Below are positions 58,498 to 64,000 of a stretch of DNA of 64,000 nt, in pieces (position 1 is the stretch's first letter; every line of letters starts with the position of its first letter). The notes beneath the pieces are model-generated. The model searched no databases. It saw only the letters and a list, made by a program, of their open reading frames with translations, and was not told the origin of the DNA. The DNA is from Mycolicibacterium sp. S2-37 (GTDB lineage Bacteria > Actinomycetota > Actinomycetes > Mycobacteriales > Mycobacteriaceae), in the NCBI RefSeq assembly GCF_017352375.1, contig NZ_JAFEVR010000009.1, positions 310,001 through 374,000 on the forward strand, in the 5' to 3' direction. The position numbers and the translations under genes were made by a program.

Positions 58498-58929
58498 TTA
58501 CGGCGTCCGGTCGAGCTCGGCCAGCGCCTCGCGCAGCAGCCGGCCGGACTCCTCCCGGTCCGGGTCGCGCCGCAGCACCATGTTCTTGGCGAACGTGAGC
58601 TTGTCGCCGCTGCGGCGCGGCAGCACGTGCAGATGGATGTGGAACACCGTCTGGAAGGCGGCCTTGCCGTCGTTGATCACGATGTTGTTGCCGTCGGCGT
58701 GCAGCCCGGACCGCCGCGCCGCGCGGGCGATGCGCTGACCGATGCGCGCCATATCGGCGACTGTCTCGGGCGGCGTGTCGGTCAGGTCGACGCTGTGGCG
58801 CTTGGGGATCACCAGCGTGTGGCCGCGGGCGAAGGGGCGGATGTCGAGGATGCCCAGATATCCGTCGTCCTCGTAGATGCGGATGGCGGGCGCCTCGCCG
58901 GCGACGATGTCGCAGAACACACAGGACAC
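58498..58929 (-). CDS. HIT-family nucleotide hydrolase (Rv1262c-like)
   Basis: 143 residues. CVFCDIVAGEAPAIRIYEDD opening (zinc Cys pair) and the histidine triad HIHLHVLP. Hydrolyses or transfers nucleotides from substrates such as adenosine 5'-phosphoramidate or dinucleoside polyphosphates. GTG 58929 is predicted to be leaderless (TACGGT 58941-58936). Same neighbour as in M. tuberculosis (amiB2). Confidence 0.92.
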   Translation of the reverse strand: MSCVFCDIVAGEAPAIRIYEDDGYLGILDIRPFARGHTLVIPKRHSVDLTDTPPETVADMARIGQRIARAARRSGLHADGNNIVINDGKAAFQTVFHIHLHVLPRRSGDKLTFAKNMVLRRDPDREESGRLLREALAELDRTP

Positions 58930-58955
58930 CCAGCCACCGTATTACGCTGCCGGAG
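58930..58955. promoter_or_regulatory. 26-base spacer with back-to-back leaderless promoters (HIT / amiB2)
   Basis: Minus strand: TACGGT (58941-58936) ends 6 bases before GTG 58929. Plus strand: TACGCT (58943-58948) ends 7 bases before GTG 58956. The two -10 hexamers are separated by a single base, so two polymerases could not bind at once and each -35 region would lie in the other gene's coding start. Confidence 0.5.
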
Positions 58956-60347
58956 GTGACCGCCTCAGATCTGGCCTTCGCCGGCGCCGCCGAACAGGCC
59001 CGGCGGCTGGCAGCGGGCACGGTGTCGGCCCCCGCCCTCCTCGACCTCTACCTCGACCGCATCGCCCGTCTCGATCCGGAGCTGCGGTCCTACCGCGTGG
59101 TACTCACCGAGCGCGCCCGCGCCGACGCCGCGGCCGCGCAGGCCAGGCTCGACGCCGGTGAGCGGCTGCCGCTGCTCGGGGTTCCCATCGCGATCAAGGA
59201 CGACGTCGACGTCGCCGGTGAGCTCACCACGCTGGGCAGCAGCGCGCACGGACCGGCGCCCGATGAAGACGCCGAGGTGGTACGCCGGCTGCGCGCCGCG
59301 GGCGCGGTCATCGTCGGCAAGACCGCCGTCCCCGAGCTGATGGTGTGGTCGTTCACCGAGTCCGTCACCTTCGGGGCGACCCGCAATCCCTGGAACACCG
59401 ATTACACACCGGGCGGCAGCAGTGGCGGCAGTGCGGCCGCGGTGGCCGCCGGCCTGGCCGCGATGGCGCTGGGCTCCGACGGTGCGGGCTCCATCCGGAT
59501 CCCGGCGACGTGGTGCGGGGTGTTCGGCATCAAACCGCAGCGTGACCGCGTCCCGATGGCGCCACAGGACGATTCCTGGTGCGGCTTGAGCGTCAACGGA
59601 CCGATCACCCGCACTGTCGAGGACGCGGCCCTGTTCCTCGACGTCACGGCCAATGAGCCGGTGCCCGCAGGCGGGTTCATCACCGCCGCCACCCGGCTCC
59701 CCGGCCGGTTGCGGATCGCGCTGAGCTGGAAGGTGCCGCCGACACTGACCGCGCGGGTGGGTCGCGCCCAACGCGCCGCGGTCGAGCAGGCCGGTGAGGT
59801 GCTGCGCGATCTCGGGCACGACGTCGTACACCGCGACCCGGACTACCCGGTGTCGGCGGTCTACGGCCACGCGTTGCCGCGGATGCTGCGGGGTATCTCC
59901 GACAGCGTGGCCGCGCTGCCCCGCCCGGACCGCCTCGATTCACGCACCAGGACGATGGCCCGCATCGGCGGGCTGTTCTCCGACCGTCGGATGGCGCGGA
60001 TCCGTGATGCCGAGAAGACGGTCGCGGACCGGATCATGCGGATCTTCGACGACGTCGACGTGGTGATCACCCCGGGCACCGCGATGGGACCGTCGCGGGT
60101 GGACGCCTACCGCAGGCGTGGCGGGGTGTCCACGCTGGCGCTGGTGTCGGCACGGGTGCCGTTCCAGGTGTTGTTCAACGCCACCGGCCAGCCCGCGGCG
60201 GTGGTGCCGTGGGGTTTCGACGGCAAGGGTCTGCCCACCTCGGTGCAGTTGGTCGGACGGCCCTTCGGCGAGGCGACGCTGCTGTCGCTCAGCGGACAGA
60301 TCGAACGCGCGCGGCCATGGTCACAGCACCGGCCGCCGGTGAGCTGA
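58956..60347 (+). CDS. amiB2: Amidase AmiB2
   Basis: 463 residues (M. tuberculosis AmiB2 462). Amidase-signature triad: Lys in VPIAIKDDVDVAG, cis-Ser in GGSSGGSAAA and nucleophile Ser in GSDGAGSIRIPA. Hydrolyses carboxylic amides to acid and ammonia; substrate unknown. GTG start, GGAG immediately upstream. Ends 4 bases before the convergent glycosylase gene. Confidence 0.92.
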   Translation: MTASDLAFAGAAEQARRLAAGTVSAPALLDLYLDRIARLDPELRSYRVVLTERARADAAAAQARLDAGERLPLLGVPIAIKDDVDVAGELTTLGSSAHGPAPDEDAEVVRRLRAAGAVIVGKTAVPELMVWSFTESVTFGATRNPWNTDYTPGGSSGGSAAAVAAGLAAMALGSDGAGSIRIPATWCGVFGIKPQRDRVPMAPQDDSWCGLSVNGPITRTVEDAALFLDVTANEPVPAGGFITAATRLPGRLRIALSWKVPPTLTARVGRAQRAAVEQAGEVLRDLGHDVVHRDPDYPVSAVYGHALPRMLRGISDSVAALPRPDRLDSRTRTMARIGGLFSDRRMARIRDAEKTVADRIMRIFDDVDVVITPGTAMGPSRVDAYRRRGGVSTLALVSARVPFQVLFNATGQPAAVVPWGFDGKGLPTSVQLVGRPFGEATLLSLSGQIERARPWSQHRPPVS

Positions 60348-60351
60348 GTCC

Positions 60352-60867
60352 TCACCGCGACAGCGCGGCACGCCACGCCGCCAGCTTGCGCTCGAAGCGC
60401 ATCGTCTGCGCGGGACTCGTCGAGGGCAACCGCTCGAACAGCACGCCGAAGTCGCCCTCGACCAGGCGCTGAAAATTCCGCTCCGCCGCCGCGCCGTTGA
60501 ACAGCACCCGCCGGATCGTCGGATGCGTACCGAAGAAGGTGTCGAAGTCGTTGGCCACCATGCTCTTCGGCTCCACCGCGGAATCCAGACTGCCCTTGCG
60601 CCTGCACGAGGCGAGCACATCCCACACCGCGACGCCGTGGGCGGTCAGCGCCGTGATGCGCTGCTCGTAGGGATCGGTCGCGCCGAAACTGTACAGCTCA
60701 CCGGCGATGCGCCAGAACGCATTCTGCGGATTGCCGTAGTACTGGTGCCTTGCCAGCGCGAGCACGCTGGGCGCATTGCCGAGCACGAGGACCCTTGGCC
60801 GGGCTCCGACGATCGGTGCGAAACCGTGCAGCAGTGGCGCACGGTCGTCATCGTCGATGCTGCGCAC
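60352..60867 (-). CDS. DNA-deoxyinosine glycosylase (UDG family 6, hypoxanthine-DNA glycosylase)
   Basis: 171 residues, uracil-DNA-glycosylase fold: LVLGNAPSVLALARHQYYGNPQNAFW, GVAVWDVLASCRRKGSLDSAVEP and VLFNGAAAERNF match the hypoxanthine-DNA glycosylase group, which removes deaminated adenine. GTG 60867; TATACC on its strand ends 7 bases upstream. Divergent from the adenylate cyclase through a 23-base spacer. Confidence 0.82.
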   Translation of the reverse strand: MRSIDDDDRAPLLHGFAPIVGARPRVLVLGNAPSVLALARHQYYGNPQNAFWRIAGELYSFGATDPYEQRITALTAHGVAVWDVLASCRRKGSLDSAVEPKSMVANDFDTFFGTHPTIRRVLFNGAAAERNFQRLVEGDFGVLFERLPSTSPAQTMRFERKLAAWRAALSR

Positions 60868-60890
60868 CCGAACCGGTATACCGTGACGGC
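60868..60890. promoter_or_regulatory. 23-base spacer with a shared palindromic -10 (glycosylase / adenylate cyclase)
   Basis: The palindrome CGGTATACCG (60874-60883) supplies TACCGT (60879-60884) to the plus strand, ending 6 bases before GTG 60891, and TATACC to the minus strand, ending 7 bases before GTG 60867. Both genes would be leaderless and cannot be transcribed from the spacer at the same moment. Confidence 0.5.
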
Positions 60891-62009
60891 GTGGCAGAAG
60901 TCGAGGACATCGAGTCGACCGGGCTGCTCGACGGTCTGTCCGGAAGGGCGCGGGACGAACGCGCGGAGCTGGTCGAGTGGCTGATGCAGCGCGGCATCAC
61001 CGCCGACGAGATCCGCGAGGCCGTCGCGCCGATGCTCCTCGCATCGCGTCGGCTCATCGGCGACGACGGCATCTACGTGTCGGCGCGTGAGATCAGCGAG
61101 CAATACGGCATCGACCTCGAACTGCTGCAGCGCATCCAACGGGCCATGGGCCTGGCCCGGGTCGACGATCCCGACGCCGCGGTGCATCTGCGTGCCGATG
61201 TGGAGGCCGCCGCGGGTGCGCACCGATTCCTGCAGTACGGGTTGGACGCCGATCAGGTCGTCCAGGTGTTGCGGGTGCTGTCCGAAGGGCTGGCCAAGAC
61301 AGCGGAGGTGATGCGCTATACCGCCTTCGCAGCGATCCTCACCCCCGGAGCGTCGGAGCTCGAACTCGCCAAGGCCTCCGAGGCGCTGGTCCGCGAACTC
61401 GCCCCGCTGCTCAGCCCGATGATCAGCGAGATGCTGCTGTTGCAGTTGCGCCATTCGATGGAGACCGAGGCCGTGACCGCTGCCGAACGTGCCCAGGGCG
61501 TGCCGCTGCCCGGCGCCCGGACGGTCTCGGTGCTGTTCGCCGACCTGGTCGGGTTCACCCGGCTGGGTGAGGCGGTGCCACCCGAGGAGCTCGAACAGCT
61601 GGCCCGGCGGCTCGGCGATCTCGCCCGGGAGCTGGCGGTCGTCCCCGTCCACTTCGTCAAGACCATCGGCGACGCCGTGATGCTGGTGAGCACCGAACCG
61701 GCGGCGCTGCTGGAGCTGGCGCTGGACATGCTCGACGCCATCGACACCGAGAAGGACTTCCCGCGGCTGCGCATCGGTGTGGCGACCGGTGAAGCGGTCA
61801 GCCGGGCCGGTGACTGGTTCGGCAGCCCGGTCAACCTGGCCAGTCGCGTCACCGGTGCGGCGCGCCCCGGCACCGTGCTGGTGGCCGAGGCCACGCGCGA
61901 GGCCATCGGCGACGACCCCCGGTTCAGCTGGTCGTTCGCCGGTGCCCGCCACCTCAAGGGTCTCAAGGACGATGTGAAGCTGTTTCGCGCTCGCCGTCCC
62001 GGGGATTGA
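60891..62009 (+). CDS. Class III adenylate cyclase with autoinhibitory N-domain (Rv1264-like)
   Basis: 372 residues (Rv1264 397). N-terminal ~190 residues are a helical regulatory domain with a pH-sensing role in Rv1264; the C-terminal cyclase domain has metal Asp218 (LFADLVGFTR), Lys257 and Asp261 (KTIGDAV), and the Asn/Arg transition-state pair in VNLASRV. Produces cAMP from ATP as a homodimer. GTG 60891 is predicted leaderless; the open frame upstream reaches into the glycosylase gene and is excluded. Ends 1 base before the copper ATPase gene, tail to tail. Confidence 0.92.
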   Translation: MAEVEDIESTGLLDGLSGRARDERAELVEWLMQRGITADEIREAVAPMLLASRRLIGDDGIYVSAREISEQYGIDLELLQRIQRAMGLARVDDPDAAVHLRADVEAAAGAHRFLQYGLDADQVVQVLRVLSEGLAKTAEVMRYTAFAAILTPGASELELAKASEALVRELAPLLSPMISEMLLLQLRHSMETEAVTAAERAQGVPLPGARTVSVLFADLVGFTRLGEAVPPEELEQLARRLGDLARELAVVPVHFVKTIGDAVMLVSTEPAALLELALDMLDAIDTEKDFPRLRIGVATGEAVSRAGDWFGSPVNLASRVTGAARPGTVLVAEATREAIGDDPRFSWSFAGARHLKGLKDDVKLFRARRPGD

Positions 62010-62010
62010 T

Positions 62011-64000
<1,990 letters not shown>

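Overview
The window is a high-GC, densely coded stretch of an actinobacterial chromosome that reads as a free-living, fast-growing Mycobacterium (Mycolicibacterium type). The main reason is gene order: from left to right it follows the Mycobacterium tuberculosis Rv1233c-Rv1264 interval (two membrane proteins, lpqY-sugA-sugB-sugC, corA, lpqZ, an SDR, kgd, an EcsC-like protein, an MFS pump, a RecB-nuclease/helicase fusion, lprE, deaD, an acyltransferase, a TetR/cyp130 pair, a glycolate-oxidase-like enzyme, tap, udgB, an FAD oxidoreductase, a Ddn-like protein, a HIT protein, amiB2 and an adenylate cyclase). Gene order and family assignments come from memory of those proteins, not from a search. 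Many genes have mycobacterial-style leaderless or near-leaderless starts (TANNNT hexamer 6-9 nt before the start codon). No rRNA, tRNA, CRISPR array, insertion sequence or prophage was seen, and no gene-free stretch exceeds about 180 bases.

Layout. 1-0.3 kb: tail of a CoA-ester lyase. 0.3-6.7 kb: two small membrane proteins, then the trehalose-recycling ABC operon lpqY-sugABC behind a clear promoter and a three-hairpin leader, with a SUFU-domain gene fused to its end. 6.7-15.1 kb: Mg/Co channel CorA, a malic enzyme where M. tuberculosis has mdh, LpqZ, an SDR, a DUF732 secreted protein and the giant 2-oxoglutarate decarboxylase/dehydrogenase Kgd. 15.2-26.3 kb: EcsC-like protein, two MFS exporters, the nuclease-helicase, LprE, DeaD and an acyltransferase. 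26.3-27.1 kb: a siderophore-interacting protein behind an IdeR iron box.

Two catabolic islands sit between conserved neighbours. Island A (27.0-38.2 kb) has a divergent pair of transport systems (TctCBA and an MHS symporter), an SCP2-like/alpha-beta hydrolase fusion, an aldehyde dehydrogenase, a 3-hydroxyisobutyrate-dehydrogenase-like enzyme, a metallo-beta-lactamase-fold lactonase, a TcuA-like flavin dehydrogenase and a GntR/FCD regulator; GTATAC operators lie on both divergent -10 elements. Island B (49.3-58.5 kb) has a GAF/PucR regulator, an SsuABC/ThiXYZ-type ABC importer, an ACMSD-type amidohydrolase, a cupin and two closely similar flavin monooxygenases resembling 2,6-dihydroxypyridine hydroxylase. 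Both look like complete uptake-plus-breakdown units for unidentified organic acids or (hetero)aromatics. A third, smaller addition is a lactate permease fused translationally to the glycolate-oxidase-like gene (40.1-43.1 kb).

58.5-64 kb: HIT, AmiB2, a deoxyinosine-type DNA glycosylase and a class III adenylate cyclase, with two very short divergent spacers holding back-to-back leaderless promoters, then a Cu(I) P1B-ATPase whose N-terminus lies outside the window.
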